Position numbers and translations under genes: made by a program | Source of the DNA: Bacillota bacterium | Lineage (GTDB): Bacteria; Bacillota; Clostridia; Christensenellales; UMGS416 | Direction: 5' to 3' | Length of the DNA stretch: 22,656 nucleotides | Assembly: GCA_023422005.1 (NCBI GenBank) | Contig: JAEZSC010000038.1 | Coordinates: forward strand, 1-22,656 | The notes under the pieces: generated by a model | What the model was told of the DNA's origin: nothing | Database searches by the model: none | The model's input: the letters and a program-made list of their open reading frames with translations, nothing else | Shown: positions 7,248 through 14,838 of the stretch, one piece after another | Layout of the letters: the number at the start of each line of letters is the position of its first letter | Position numbering within the stretch: the stretch's first letter is position 1

Positions 7248-7504
7248 GACAAATCGGTGTGCGAGCGGCAAGGTCGGCGAATCGGCGCGAAGAAGCGCAT
7301 CGAGGAGCCGTTCTTTTTTACCCGTAATTGGGCAGTGTAAGCCAGAGCTTCCAAGTTCGTTAAATTGCAGTTGAACACGAGAATACCGAGGCAATACGAA
7401 GCCGCTTGGGTGGGGCACGGCCGACGCAAAACACTCAAATAAGCAGGAAACCACGACCATCAACGCCGGTGGCGGTAATCCGAAGACAGGAGGGGATGCC
7501 GGGG
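7248..7504 (+). promoter_or_regulatory. long, possibly structured 5' leader of the DUF1538 gene
   Basis: No gene fits this stretch; the upstream extension of the open frame from 7406 lacks a ribosome site. Several local pairings are visible. GCGC/GCGC and CGGC/GCCG lie between about 7277 and 7312, ahead of a T run near 7313-7319. TTGGGTG (7406-7412) pairs with CACTCAA (7432-7438), and CGCC/GGCG pairs near 7465-7475. Long leaders ahead of transporter genes are often riboswitches or attenuators. I compared it with remembered consensus patterns (ydaO c-di-AMP, M-box, cobalamin, guanidine) and found no convincing match, so the class is left open. Confidence 0.35.
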
Positions 7505-9349
7505 ATGTGGAGTAAATTATCAGGCAAGTTTCGCGAATCGGCGCAGTCCGTATTGCCCGTAAGCGCCATCGTTCTGCTGGTGCACCTGACGCTGGCGCCG
7601 CTGCCTTTGGGCACGCTGGCGCTGTTTTTGGTTGGCACGGCCATGCTCATCGTTGGCATGAGCATCTTCACGTTGGGTGCGGACCTGGCCATGATGCCCA
7701 TCGGCGAGGCCATCGGCTCTGAGCTTACCAAATCGCGCAAGCTTTGGCTGATCATCCTGAGCGGCTTCATACTGGGCGTCGTGGTGACCATCGCCGAGCC
7801 AGACCTGCAAGTGCTCACCAAACAGGTGCCCGCGGTGCCGGACATGGTGCTGGTGACGGCGGTGGCCATCGGCGTAGGCGTCTTTTTCGTGCTGGCGCTG
7901 CTGCGCATCCTGTTCCATTTCTCCATCTCCTTTCTGTTTATCACGAGCTACACGCTGGTGTTCGCCGCGGCGGCCATTTTCGCGCCGGACTTTCTGGCCG
8001 TGGCCTTCGATTCCGGCGGTGTGACCACCGGGCCCATCACGGTTCCCTTCATCCTGGCTCTGGGCGCGGGTATTTCCACCGTGCGCGGCGGCTCCAGCGC
8101 CGAGGAGGACAGCTTCGGCATCTGTGCGCTGTGCTCCATCGGCCCCATCCTGGCGGTGCTCATCATGGGCATGTCCTACAGCGCCACGGGTTCGGGGTAT
8201 GCCTTCACCACCGCGGGCACGGTGAGCAGCCTGGGCGAGCTCATTCAGGTTTTTGCCCGGGGCTTTGGGCAGTTCTTTGCCGAGGTGCTCGCGGTGCTGC
8301 TGCCCATCATCGTGATCTTCGGCCTGTTCCAGGTCGTGCGGCTGAAGCTCAGCCGCACGGCGCTTATCCGCATCGGCATCGGCATCGGCTACACGCTGGT
8401 GGGCCTGTCGATCTTCCTGACCGGCGTCAACATCGGGTTCATGCCCGCCGGGCAGATGCTGGGCTCCACGCTGGCGGCACTGCCCTACAACTGGGTGCTG
8501 CTGCCTTTGAGCGCCGTGCTGGGCTTTTCGGTGGTATACGCCGAGCCGGCGGTGCACCTGCTGACCCAACAGATCGAGGAAATCACCGCAGGCGCCATCT
8601 CCCGGCGCATGATGATGCTGGGCCTGGCCGTGGGAGTCAGCCTGGCGCTGGTGCTCTCGGTGCTGCGGGTTCTGTTGAGCATCAACATCTGGCTGATGCT
8701 CACCCCAGGATACATCCTGGCGCTGGTGCTCACGCTTTTCTCCCCAAAGCTGTTCACATCCATCGCCTTCGATGCCGGCGGCGTGGCCAGCGGCACGATG
8801 ACGGCGGCCTTTCTGCTGCCCTTCGCCGTGGGCATTTGCAAGGCCGTGGGCGGCAACATCATGACCGACGCCTTTGGCATCATCGCGATGGTTGCCATGA
8901 TGCCATTGATTACTTTGCAGATTCTGGGTATTATGTATGGCATAAAATCCCGTCGCAACCGCACCGCCCTGGACGAGACGCCGCCGGAATTCGAGGAAGA
9001 AGAAGAAGAAGAAGAAGAAGAAGAAGAAGAAGAAGAACTCCCGGCGGAGCTGCCCGCCCAGCCGCCACAGGGGCCCGCGGAGCTGCCCGAGGAACTGCCG
9101 CACCCCGCCCAAGCCGCGGCAGAGGAACAGCCCCCGGCCATGCCCCAGCCGCCGCCGCCGATAGCCGGCCCCGACGAACTGGCGCCGCCACAGAACTCGC
9201 AAGAGCAGCAGGAGCGGCCCGAAGAGCCGCCGGAAGAACCGGCGGATGCGCCCGAAACGCCGGTGCCCGAGCCAGAGCAGGTGCTCCCAGAGCCCTCAAC
9301 CAACGCCGCCATCACCGAGGCTTCGGCACAGCCGGGGCATTCGTCATAG
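7505..9349 (+). CDS. duplicated DUF1538 membrane protein with acidic Pro/Glu-rich tail
   Basis: The 614-residue protein consists of two homologous membrane halves. Each half has a 'G.S.F..G....MP.G...GS.L' helix (MSIFTLGADLAMMPIGEAIG; LSIFLTGVNIGFMPAGQMLG). Each also has an 'AEP.....T' motif (AEPDLQVLTKQV; AEPAVHLLTQQI) and an 'FD.GGV..G...' segment (FDSGGVTTGPITVPF; FDAGGVASGTMTAAF). This is the DUF1538 family, multi-pass proteins thought to be transporters. After about residue 490 the protein becomes cytoplasmic-like: 15 consecutive Glu, then about 100 residues rich in Pro, Glu, Ala and Gln. AGGAGG (7488-7493) lies 2 bases from ATG 7496 and 11 from ATG 7505; I chose the latter, but the former is possible. 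The tandem PII-like gene follows 57 bases downstream. Confidence 0.88.
   Translation: MWSKLSGKFRESAQSVLPVSAIVLLVHLTLAPLPLGTLALFLVGTAMLIVGMSIFTLGADLAMMPIGEAIGSELTKSRKLWLIILSGFILGVVVTIAEPDLQVLTKQVPAVPDMVLVTAVAIGVGVFFVLALLRILFHFSISFLFITSYTLVFAAAAIFAPDFLAVAFDSGGVTTGPITVPFILALGAGISTVRGGSSAEEDSFGICALCSIGPILAVLIMGMSYSATGSGYAFTTAGTVSSLGELIQVFARGFGQFFAEVLAVLLPIIVIFGLFQVVRLKLSRTALIRIGIGIGYTLVGLSIFLTGVNIGFMPAGQMLGSTLAALPYNWVLLPLSAVLGFSVVYAEPAVHLLTQQIEEITAGAISRRMMMLGLAVGVSLALVLSVLRVLLSINIWLMLTPGYILALVLTLFSPKLFTSIAFDAGGVASGTMTAAFLLPFAVGICKAVGGNIMTDAFGIIAMVAMMPLITLQILGIMYGIKSRRNRTALDETPPEFEEEEEEEEEEEEEEELPAELPAQPPQGPAELPEELPHPAQAAAEEQPPAMPQPPPPIAGPDELAPPQNSQEQQERPEEPPEEPADAPETPVPEPEQVLPEPSTNAAITEASAQPGHSS
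8996..9037 (+). repeat. (GAA)14 trinucleotide microsatellite in the DUF1538 gene
   Basis: Fourteen identical GAA codons follow one GAG, encoding 15 Glu in a row at the junction between the last membrane helix region and the tail. Perfect runs of one codon are prone to slippage; changes in copy number would alter length without breaking the frame. Confidence 0.95.
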
Positions 9350-9406
9350 GATAATCGGTACCAACCAATGCCGCCCGATGCATTCTCGCGGGCGAAAGGA
9401 AATGCA

Positions 9407-10093
9407 ATGGCACACGAACACACCGGGGAACCCCTCGTCTTGACCATCGTGGCGGTCAAGCGGGGCAAGGCTGCCCGTGTTACAGAATGGTTTGCCCAGA
9501 GCGGCGTCACCTTCAACCTGGTGGCTCTGGGCCGCGGCACGGCCAAGGGCAAGGCGCTGGCCTATCTTGGCCTGGACGAATCCGCCAAGGATTTCATCTT
9601 TAGCACCATGCCGCTGAGCCTGTCCAAGGAGCTGCTGCTCATGGTCGGCAGGCATCTCTACCCCGGACCGCTGGACAAGGGCATCGCTTTTTCCATTCCT
9701 TTGAGCGCCATCGTGACCGAAAGGGCCGAGCGCTGCCTGCGCGGATCGCTGCACGAGCAAGGAGGAGCCTCCATGGAACAGGATTTCCACCATGACCTGA
9801 TCATCGCTGTGACAAACCTAGGCTATGTGGACGACGTCATGGACGCCGCCCGGGCCGTGGGCGTGCCCGGCACCGTGTTGCACGCCCGGCGCGTGGGCAC
9901 CAAGCAGGCGGAGAAGTTCTTCGGCGTGCCCATCCACCCGGAGAAGGAGATGCTTTTCATACTGGTCAAGCGCGAAGACCGCGCCCGCATCATGGACGCC
10001 ATCTCCGAGAAGAACGGCCTGCACACCGACGCCAAGACCATCGTGTTCTCGCTGCCGGTCAACAATGTGGCTGGTCTGCCTTCTGTTGAGTAA
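9407..10093 (+). CDS. tandem PII-like signalling protein
   Basis: The 228-residue protein holds two PII-type (GlnB-like ferredoxin-fold) units. The first (about 10-105) begins LVLTIVAVKRGKAARVTEWFAQSGVTF and ends IAFSIPLSAIV. The second (about 125-225) begins HDLIIAVTNLGYVDDVMDAARAVGV and ends TIVFSLPVNNVAG. The second has a T-loop-like stretch, HARRVGTKQAEKFFGVPIHPEKEM. PII proteins are trimeric cytosolic sensors of nucleotides and metabolites that bind and gate transporters or enzymes. Its place directly behind the DUF1538 gene suggests it regulates that membrane protein. ATG 9407 has AAAGGA seven bases upstream; the in-frame ATG at 9368 lacks a good site. The ligand cannot be read from the sequence. 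Confidence 0.82.
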   Translation: MAHEHTGEPLVLTIVAVKRGKAARVTEWFAQSGVTFNLVALGRGTAKGKALAYLGLDESAKDFIFSTMPLSLSKELLLMVGRHLYPGPLDKGIAFSIPLSAIVTERAERCLRGSLHEQGGASMEQDFHHDLIIAVTNLGYVDDVMDAARAVGVPGTVLHARRVGTKQAEKFFGVPIHPEKEMLFILVKREDRARIMDAISEKNGLHTDAKTIVFSLPVNNVAGLPSVE

Positions 10094-10150
10094 TATATAG
10101 GTGTTGCCGCGTACATCAGGTAATTAGCCTGTCATAACTTTATACTGTTT

Positions 10151-10217
10151 GGGGTCCCAAGGTTTCCAAAGGGCGACCGGAAAGCCCTTTGGTCGTGCCT
10201 GCAGGCACGAAAGCCCC
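10151..10217 (+). repeat. two-hairpin intergenic repeat, copy A
   Basis: Starts GGGGTCC. Hairpin 1 pairs CCAAAGGGC (10166-10174) with GCCCTTTGG (10184-10192). Hairpin 2 pairs TCGTGCC (10193-10199) with GGCACGA (10204-10210). Closely similar to copies B (16942-17007) and C (18450-18511). It ends 17 bases before the GNAT start codon, and a TATACT box (10141-10146) precedes it, so it may be transcribed as part of that gene's leader. Confidence 0.88.
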
Positions 10218-10234
10218 GGTTTGCAGGAGATTGT

Positions 10235-10780
10235 ATGTTGATAGAAACACCTAGGCTGATCCTGCGGGAGCTTGCCGCCGGCGATCTCCCCGCTGTGATC
10301 TCCTATTACTGCGACCCCGAGGTAACAGCCCACATGGTGTGGGGCCCTGTGAACACCCCGGAGGACGCCGCCAACTATCTGAACTGGGCCATCGCCTGCC
10401 AAAACGCACAGCCCCGGCGCACCTGGGAGCTGGCCGTGACGCTGCGCGCCACCGGCGAGGTCATCGGTTCCGTGGAGCTGGAGATTTCCAACGCAGCCCA
10501 TCGGGAGGGCGAGATCGGCTATCTGCTGGCCCGCGCCCACTGGGGCCGGGGCTATGCCACCGAAGCCGCCCGCGCCATAACAGTCTTTGGATTTGATCAA
10601 CTGGGGCTGCACCGCATATGGGCCACGTGCTCTCCGGCCAACCTGGGCAGCGCCCGCGTGCTGCAGAAGTGCGGCATGACCCGCGAAGGCCATCTGCGCG
10701 CCCACCGGCTGCTCAAGGACGGAACCTGGCGAGACAGCTTGCTGTACGCGGTGCTGGAGAATGAATATGAACCGGGATGA
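10235..10780 (+). CDS. GNAT family N-acetyltransferase (RimJ/RimL-like)
   Basis: This 181-residue protein starts MLIETPRLILRELAAGDL, typical of RimJ/RimL-type acetyltransferases. It carries GEVIGSVELEI (strand 4), the acetyl-CoA pyrophosphate loop HWGRGYATEAARA near residue 107, and the closing motif SPANLGSARVLQKCGMTREGHLRAH. It should transfer an acetyl group from acetyl-CoA to an amine in the cytoplasm, on a protein N-terminus or a small molecule. The ATG at 10235 follows GCAGGAGA. Its 3' end overlaps the next gene by about 14-20 bases, so the two are translationally linked. Repeat copy A occupies its leader. Confidence 0.93.
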   Translation: MLIETPRLILRELAAGDLPAVISYYCDPEVTAHMVWGPVNTPEDAANYLNWAIACQNAQPRRTWELAVTLRATGEVIGSVELEISNAAHREGEIGYLLARAHWGRGYATEAARAITVFGFDQLGLHRIWATCSPANLGSARVLQKCGMTREGHLRAHRLLKDGTWRDSLLYAVLENEYEPG

Positions 10781-11849
10781 GCCGGCGTTCTGCGGCGGGC
10801 TGGACCTTTCGGAGCACTATTGGCGCGACTGCGTGGCGCCGGCCATGGCGCTGCGCTTCCCCGGCCTGGCCTATGGCGCTGCCCTGATCGGCGACGGCTC
10901 CGAGGTGCTGGGATATGACACCGCTCTGTCCGCCGACCACAGCTGGGGGCCGCGGCTGTTTCTGTTTCTCCGGGAGGAGGACATGGGCCTGGCCGAGACA
11001 GTTCGCGCCAGCATGGCCCGGGAACTCCCGGCGGAATATGCCGGCCTGCCCACGGACTTCCACTGCGCTCCCTTTGAAGCCGCCGGTATTCCGGTGCACC
11101 CGCGGGGTGTCGCGGTGACTTCGGTGCGCCTCTTCTGCCGGCGCATGCTGGGCGCCGACCCACTGGCGGAGCTTCACAGCCGGGACTGGCTCACGATGCC
11201 GGAACACCGCCTGCTGGGCGTCACCGCCGGCAGGGTGTTCCATGACGCGACGGGGGAGCTGGCGGCGGCGCGGCAGGCGCTGCGGCAATATCCAAAAGAC
11301 GTATGGCTGTACCTGATGGCGGCGAGATGGGCCAGGATCGGGCAGGAACGGGCCTTCCTGAGCCGGTGCGGCGATGTGGGTGACGATCTGGGCTCCCGCG
11401 TCGTGGCGGCGCGGCTGGCCAAAGAACTCATGGGCCTGTGCTTCTTGATAGAGCGCGCCTATGCCCCCTACGCCAAGTGGTTCGGCACGGCTTTTGCACG
11501 CCTGGCCTGCGCGCCGGCGGTGCAGCCGGCGCTGGGGGAGGCGCTGGGCGCGGCCCACTGGCAGCAGCGCGAGGCCACGATGAACGCGGCCTATGAGGCT
11601 GTGGCGCGGCTACACAACAGCCTGGGCGTCACAGAGCCGCTGGAAGACGTCATCGGGCCATACTACACCCGGCCCTATCGGGTCGTGGATGCCGACCGTT
11701 TCTGCGAGGCGTTGTTGGGGGCCATCCGGGAACCTTGGCTAAAGGGCCTTCGGTATCCGCTGGGTTCGGTCAACCAGTTTCTGGACCAGACGAACCTGCT
11801 GTGCGACCCGCAGATGTGTGCCAAGGCTGCGGCACTTTTTCTTGAATAG
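10767..11849 (+). CDS. DUF4037 nucleotidyltransferase-like protein
   Basis: The 360-residue product resembles DUF4037 proteins. The N-terminal half has a nucleotidyltransferase-like GDGSEVLGYDTALSADHSWGPRLFLFL, in which the two Asp around residues 50-56 are candidate metal ligands. The middle contains WLTMPEHRLLGVTAGRVFHD and YPKDVWLYLMAARW. The C-terminal helical part ends with LRYPLGSVNQFLDQTNLL, typical of the family. Substrate and reaction are unknown. GGAG (10756-10759) is 7 bases from ATG 10767 but only 1 from ATG 10761, so I chose the former. It overlaps the acetyltransferase gene, and its stop codon lies inside the ribosome site of the next gene. This suggests a three-gene operon of small-molecule or nucleotide-handling enzymes. 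Confidence 0.82.
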   Translation: MNRDEPAFCGGLDLSEHYWRDCVAPAMALRFPGLAYGAALIGDGSEVLGYDTALSADHSWGPRLFLFLREEDMGLAETVRASMARELPAEYAGLPTDFHCAPFEAAGIPVHPRGVAVTSVRLFCRRMLGADPLAELHSRDWLTMPEHRLLGVTAGRVFHDATGELAAARQALRQYPKDVWLYLMAARWARIGQERAFLSRCGDVGDDLGSRVVAARLAKELMGLCFLIERAYAPYAKWFGTAFARLACAPAVQPALGEALGAAHWQQREATMNAAYEAVARLHNSLGVTEPLEDVIGPYYTRPYRVVDADRFCEALLGAIREPWLKGLRYPLGSVNQFLDQTNLLCDPQMCAKAAALFLE

Positions 11850-11858
11850 GAGGACAAC

Positions 11859-12410
11859 ATGGGGCAGGCGCTGTTGATCATCGACATCCAGAACGACTAC
11901 TTCCCCGGCGGCAAATATGAGCTTTATCAGAGCGAAAAGGCGGCGCGGCGGGCGCGGTTGGCCCTGGATCGCTTCCGCGCCTTGGGCCAGCCGGTGTTCC
12001 ACGTGCAGCACATCAGCCTGGCTCCGGGGGCGACGTTCTTTGTGCCGGACACCGACGGCGCGGGCATCCACGGGAGCGTGGCCCCGCTGGCCGGCGAGCC
12101 GGTGCTCATCAAGCACGCGCCCAACGCCTTTTTTGAAACGGGGCTGGCACAGGTGCTTAAGGAGAAGAGCATCGACCGCCTGACCGTGTGCGGCATGATG
12201 AGCCACATGTGCGTGGACACCACCGTGCGCGCGGCCAGAGACCACGGCCTGAGCGTAACGCTGCTGGCGGACGCCTGCGCGACCAGGGATCTGACCTGGC
12301 AGGGTCAGGTGATTCCGGCGGCCACCGTCCACGGGGCTTATATGGCTGCGTTGGATGGGAGCTTTGCCAGGGTGGTTTCTACGGAAGAGTTTCTGAAACA
12401 GGGGAACTGA
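11859..12410 (+). CDS. isochorismatase-family cysteine hydrolase
   Basis: The 183-residue protein shows the complete cysteine-hydrolase triad of the isochorismatase-like family: D9 in LLIIDIQNDY, K85 in LIKHAPNAF, and C118 in GMMSHMCVDTT, preceded by the usual cis-peptide region. ATVHGAYMAALDGSFARV closes the domain. Members hydrolyse nicotinamide, ureidoacrylate, N-carbamoyl compounds or isochorismate; the substrate is not clear here. The length fits single-domain members. AGGAGG at 11848-11853 is five bases before the ATG and overlaps the stop of the DUF4037 gene, which places it in the same transcript. Confidence 0.92.
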   Translation: MGQALLIIDIQNDYFPGGKYELYQSEKAARRARLALDRFRALGQPVFHVQHISLAPGATFFVPDTDGAGIHGSVAPLAGEPVLIKHAPNAFFETGLAQVLKEKSIDRLTVCGMMSHMCVDTTVRAARDHGLSVTLLADACATRDLTWQGQVIPAATVHGAYMAALDGSFARVVSTEEFLKQGN

Positions 12411-12448
12411 CGGATTGTTGTCACCAAGCGAACGCCGGCGAATCCATT

Positions 12449-12544
12449 GGGAGATTCTTCGGGTGCTGCGCACCCTCTGAATGACAGAACCGGGTTTCAC
12501 ATAACACTCAGTTCTGTCATTCCGAACGCGGTGAGGAATCTCCC
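12449..12544. repeat. 96-base imperfect palindrome with GAATGACAGAAC arms
   Basis: The left arm (12449-12490) begins GGGAGATTC and ends GAATGACAGAAC. The right arm (12511-12544) is the reverse: GTTCTGTCATTC to GAATCTCCC, with the inner part diverged. The loop is 20 bases. The right arm resembles 'GTCATTCCGA..G..GAGGAATCT' intergenic repeats that I recall from many bacterial genomes. No transposase is inside; it may be a REP- or MITE-like element. Confidence 0.8.
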
Positions 12545-12601
12545 TGTTCTCGGCAGACGTTATACTGCGTCCTGCGGGCCGCAGGTGCCCTCTCTTCCGG
12601 G

Positions 12602-12627
12602 CCCCTCTCCCCTCACGGGGCGAGGGG
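12602..12627. repeat. GC-rich palindrome CCCCTC...GAGGGG
   Basis: CCCCTC-T-CCCC pairs with GGGG-C-GAGGGG around a four-base loop. No T run follows on either strand, so it is not a clear terminator. It is one of several distinct palindromes in the 380-base gap between the hydrolase and VanY-type genes. Confidence 0.6.
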
Positions 12628-12641
12628 AATATAGATAAGAA

Positions 12642-12712
12642 TTGCTGCACGTTTCAGTGCAGCAAGGTGTTGGTATGCGTCCCATCCTTGCCGCAATGGA
12701 ACGATGCGGCAA
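12642..12712. repeat. two tandem perfect hairpins
   Basis: TTGCTGCAC/GTGCAGCAA (12642-12650 with 12657-12665) and TTGCCGCA/TGCGGCAA (12688-12695 with 12705-12712) form two perfect stems 22 bases apart. Both begin with TTGC and end with GCAA. There are no T runs. Function unknown; the rest of the gap up to 12793 shows nothing I can name. Confidence 0.65.
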
Positions 12713-12793
12713 TCTGACCTGAATTCCCTCCCACGGTTACGGGGATGGGTTGGGGAAAGGGTTCCCGGTGCGGCGGCAGCCGCATCTCAAACA

Positions 12794-13513
12794 CTATTTG
12801 TTCTGCAAATACTCCTCCAAGCACACCCCCATCAGAGCAATCTCCTTTGCAGCGTTCTTACCCACATATCGGTAATGCCAAGGCTCATACTGTATGCCGG
12901 TGATTTCGGTCTTGTCCTTTGGGTAGCGCAGGATGAAGCCGTATTCCGCGGCATGGGCCATCAGCCACTGGCACTCCGGCGTGTTCTCAAAATCCGCCTT
13001 GAGCTCCTGATAATCCACAGCGACGATGTCGGCGGCCAGGCCAAGGTTGTGCTCGCTGGTGCCGGGCAGCGCCACCTTTGTCTTGGCCACGGCCATGGCC
13101 TGCACCTCGTCGTGCCCCGCGTCGCGCTCCACACCCACCTGCTCGTCATAAAGCTGCTGCTGGCGCGTGACCGAGCGGTAGCCCGAGCACACCAGCGGCC
13201 GCAGCCCCTGGGCGCGGGCGTCGGACAGCATGCGCCGCAGGGAATCGGCGGCCTGCCGGTCGAAGCTGACCCGGTTCTCGATCTCCTCCACGTCCGCGGT
13301 GAAACCCTCGGGCAGCGGGTGGGCTTCGTTGACCAGCGTCAGCGGCCAGTCGGCCGGCCTGGCCGCCCGCCCGGCGGAGCTGCCCAGCGCACCGGGCCCG
13401 GACAGATAGTATACGCCAAACACCAGCACCCCTCCCAGCACGCTCAGCACCAGCGCCAGGCGCCCCCGGCGGTGCAGGCGGTAGCGGCGGGCGTGCGATC
13501 TCCCTCTGGCCAT
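12794..13513 (-). CDS. VanY-type D-alanyl-D-alanine carboxypeptidase (M15B)
   Basis: The 239-residue protein has a basic N-terminus and one membrane helix (about 19-37), so it is anchored with the catalytic part outside. Typical M15 motifs follow: VCSGYRSVTRQQQLYDEQ near residue 110; PGTSEHNLGLAADI, giving the zinc His and Asp, near 153-165; and EPWHYRYVG with the third zinc His near 215. It should trim the terminal D-Ala from peptidoglycan pentapeptides. The start at 13513 was chosen because a run AAGGGGGGAA lies just upstream; an in-frame ATG at 13537 has no site. No other vancomycin-resistance genes are adjacent, so it is probably a housekeeping wall enzyme. Confidence 0.93.
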   Translation of the reverse strand: MARGRSHARRYRLHRRGRLALVLSVLGGVLVFGVYYLSGPGALGSSAGRAARPADWPLTLVNEAHPLPEGFTADVEEIENRVSFDRQAADSLRRMLSDARAQGLRPLVCSGYRSVTRQQQLYDEQVGVERDAGHDEVQAMAVAKTKVALPGTSEHNLGLAADIVAVDYQELKADFENTPECQWLMAHAAEYGFILRYPKDKTEITGIQYEPWHYRYVGKNAAKEIALMGVCLEEYLQNK

Positions 13514-13611
13514 AAGTTCCCCCCTTACTGCGGCCATGGTTATGGCCTTCTTGCCATGCTACTATGAAGTTTTATCCAATATGCAACGGAGTTGTAATCA
13601 GGTTGTAAGAT

Positions 13612-14838
13612 TCAGTAATTTTCTTCCTTTATTTGGCTGCGTCCCAGGGGCGAATAGACAAAAAACAGCACACAGCCGATCAGAGCGATGGCCCCGCCGC
13701 AGCCCAGCGCCACGACGCCCAGCGCCATCCGCTCCAGGAGGAAACCGAACGCCAGCGTGGCCAGCGGGATGGAAAGGTTTCCCACAGAGCCCAGTATGCT
13801 GAACACGCCGCCGGCCACGGCAGGCTCCACGGCCTTCTGCACCAGCGCCGCGTAGCAGGTGGCCACCGCGAGGATCGCGGCGCTTAGGGCCGGAAGGGCC
13901 ATCAGATAGGGCGGCAGGCTGGCGACGCCGGCCAGCGACAGAGCGCCGGTGGCCGCCATGGCCGCTCCGATGCCGCCGATGCCGCCAAACATGACGCGCA
14001 CTTCACGGCCATTGAGTTTTACGCGGTGCAGCGCCGCGGCACACAGCACGCTGCCGATGCCCACCCCGGTTTCCAAATACCCGAGGTTGCGCGCGCCGTC
14101 GCCGGCCAAGGCGCCGGCCAGCACCGGCAGCAGCACGCTTATGGACCCTACGAAGAAATGGATGACAGCCACGACGCCCAGTATCGCCAGCAGCCGCCGG
14201 TCCTTCCATAGAAACCGGTATGCCGCGGCCAGGGCCGGGCCCGCGGAGGCAGACCGGTCCGCCGCAACGGCGCCGGGCAGGCGCATCCCGGCGGCAAGCG
14301 CCGCCGAGAGGAGGAAGGACGCCGCGTTGACCAGGAACACAAAGGCGTACCCGCACCAGGCGACCGCCAGACCGCCCAATATGGGGCCTAGTATGTTGGC
14401 CGAGCCGCTCAGCAGCTGGCTGAGCGCGTTGGTTCGCGCCAAGCGGTCCTTTGCCACGATCTGCGGCAGGATGGCGCTGGCCGTGGGGTTGAAGAAGGCC
14501 GCCGCCGCCGACAGTATCACCTGTACGATGAGTATCGCGGTCAGGTTCAGCATCCCGGCATAATAGATGACGGTGATGCCCACGATGGCCACACCCCGCA
14601 CGATGTCGGCGGCAATCAGAATGCGCTTGCGGTCCCACCGATCCAGCACGCCGCCCAGAACGAAACCCAGCAGGATGGCCGGCGCCATGGAGGCGAACAG
14701 CACGATGCCCATGCGGGCCGGGGAGCCGGTGGCCTTGAGCACCCAGAAGGCCAGCGCCAGCGCGTAGAACCTGTCGCCAATCTGCGAGCAGAACTGCCCG
14801 GTGAACAGCAGGGCAAGGTTGCGGTCAGTTCTTTTCAT
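13612..14838 (-). CDS. MFS transporter (MefA/EntS-like exporter type)
   Basis: This 408-residue protein has about 12 hydrophobic segments. The N-terminus LALLFTGQFCSQIGDRFYALALAFWVLKATGS and the loop 2-3 motif GGVLDRWDRKRILIAADIVRG are typical of the MFS_3 group, which holds macrolide and enterobactin exporters. The middle SAAAAFFNPTASAILPQIVAKDRLARTNALSQ also fits that group. It is predicted to be a proton-driven inner-membrane exporter of unknown substrate. Its start overlaps the 3' end of the merR-type gene by 14 bases, so the pair is one operon. The MerR protein likely controls the exporter in response to its substrate. Confidence 0.9.
   Translation of the reverse strand: MKRTDRNLALLFTGQFCSQIGDRFYALALAFWVLKATGSPARMGIVLFASMAPAILLGFVLGGVLDRWDRKRILIAADIVRGVAIVGITVIYYAGMLNLTAILIVQVILSAAAAFFNPTASAILPQIVAKDRLARTNALSQLLSGSANILGPILGGLAVAWCGYAFVFLVNAASFLLSAALAAGMRLPGAVAADRSASAGPALAAAYRFLWKDRRLLAILGVVAVIHFFVGSISVLLPVLAGALAGDGARNLGYLETGVGIGSVLCAAALHRVKLNGREVRVMFGGIGGIGAAMAATGALSLAGVASLPPYLMALPALSAAILAVATCYAALVQKAVEPAVAGGVFSILGSVGNLSIPLATLAFGFLLERMALGVVALGCGGAIALIGCVLFFVYSPLGRSQIKEENY

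Noticed and set aside
7520..9202. Long minus-strand open frame opposite the DUF1538 gene, with a poly-Phe run
   Set aside because: The poly-Phe is just the antisense of the (GAA) repeat, and the protein is His/Gln-rich without domains; shadow of the real gene.
12794..13513. Vancomycin-resistance cluster
   Set aside because: Only a VanY-type carboxypeptidase is present; no VanR/S, VanH, ligase or VanX nearby. Such carboxypeptidases are common wall enzymes.
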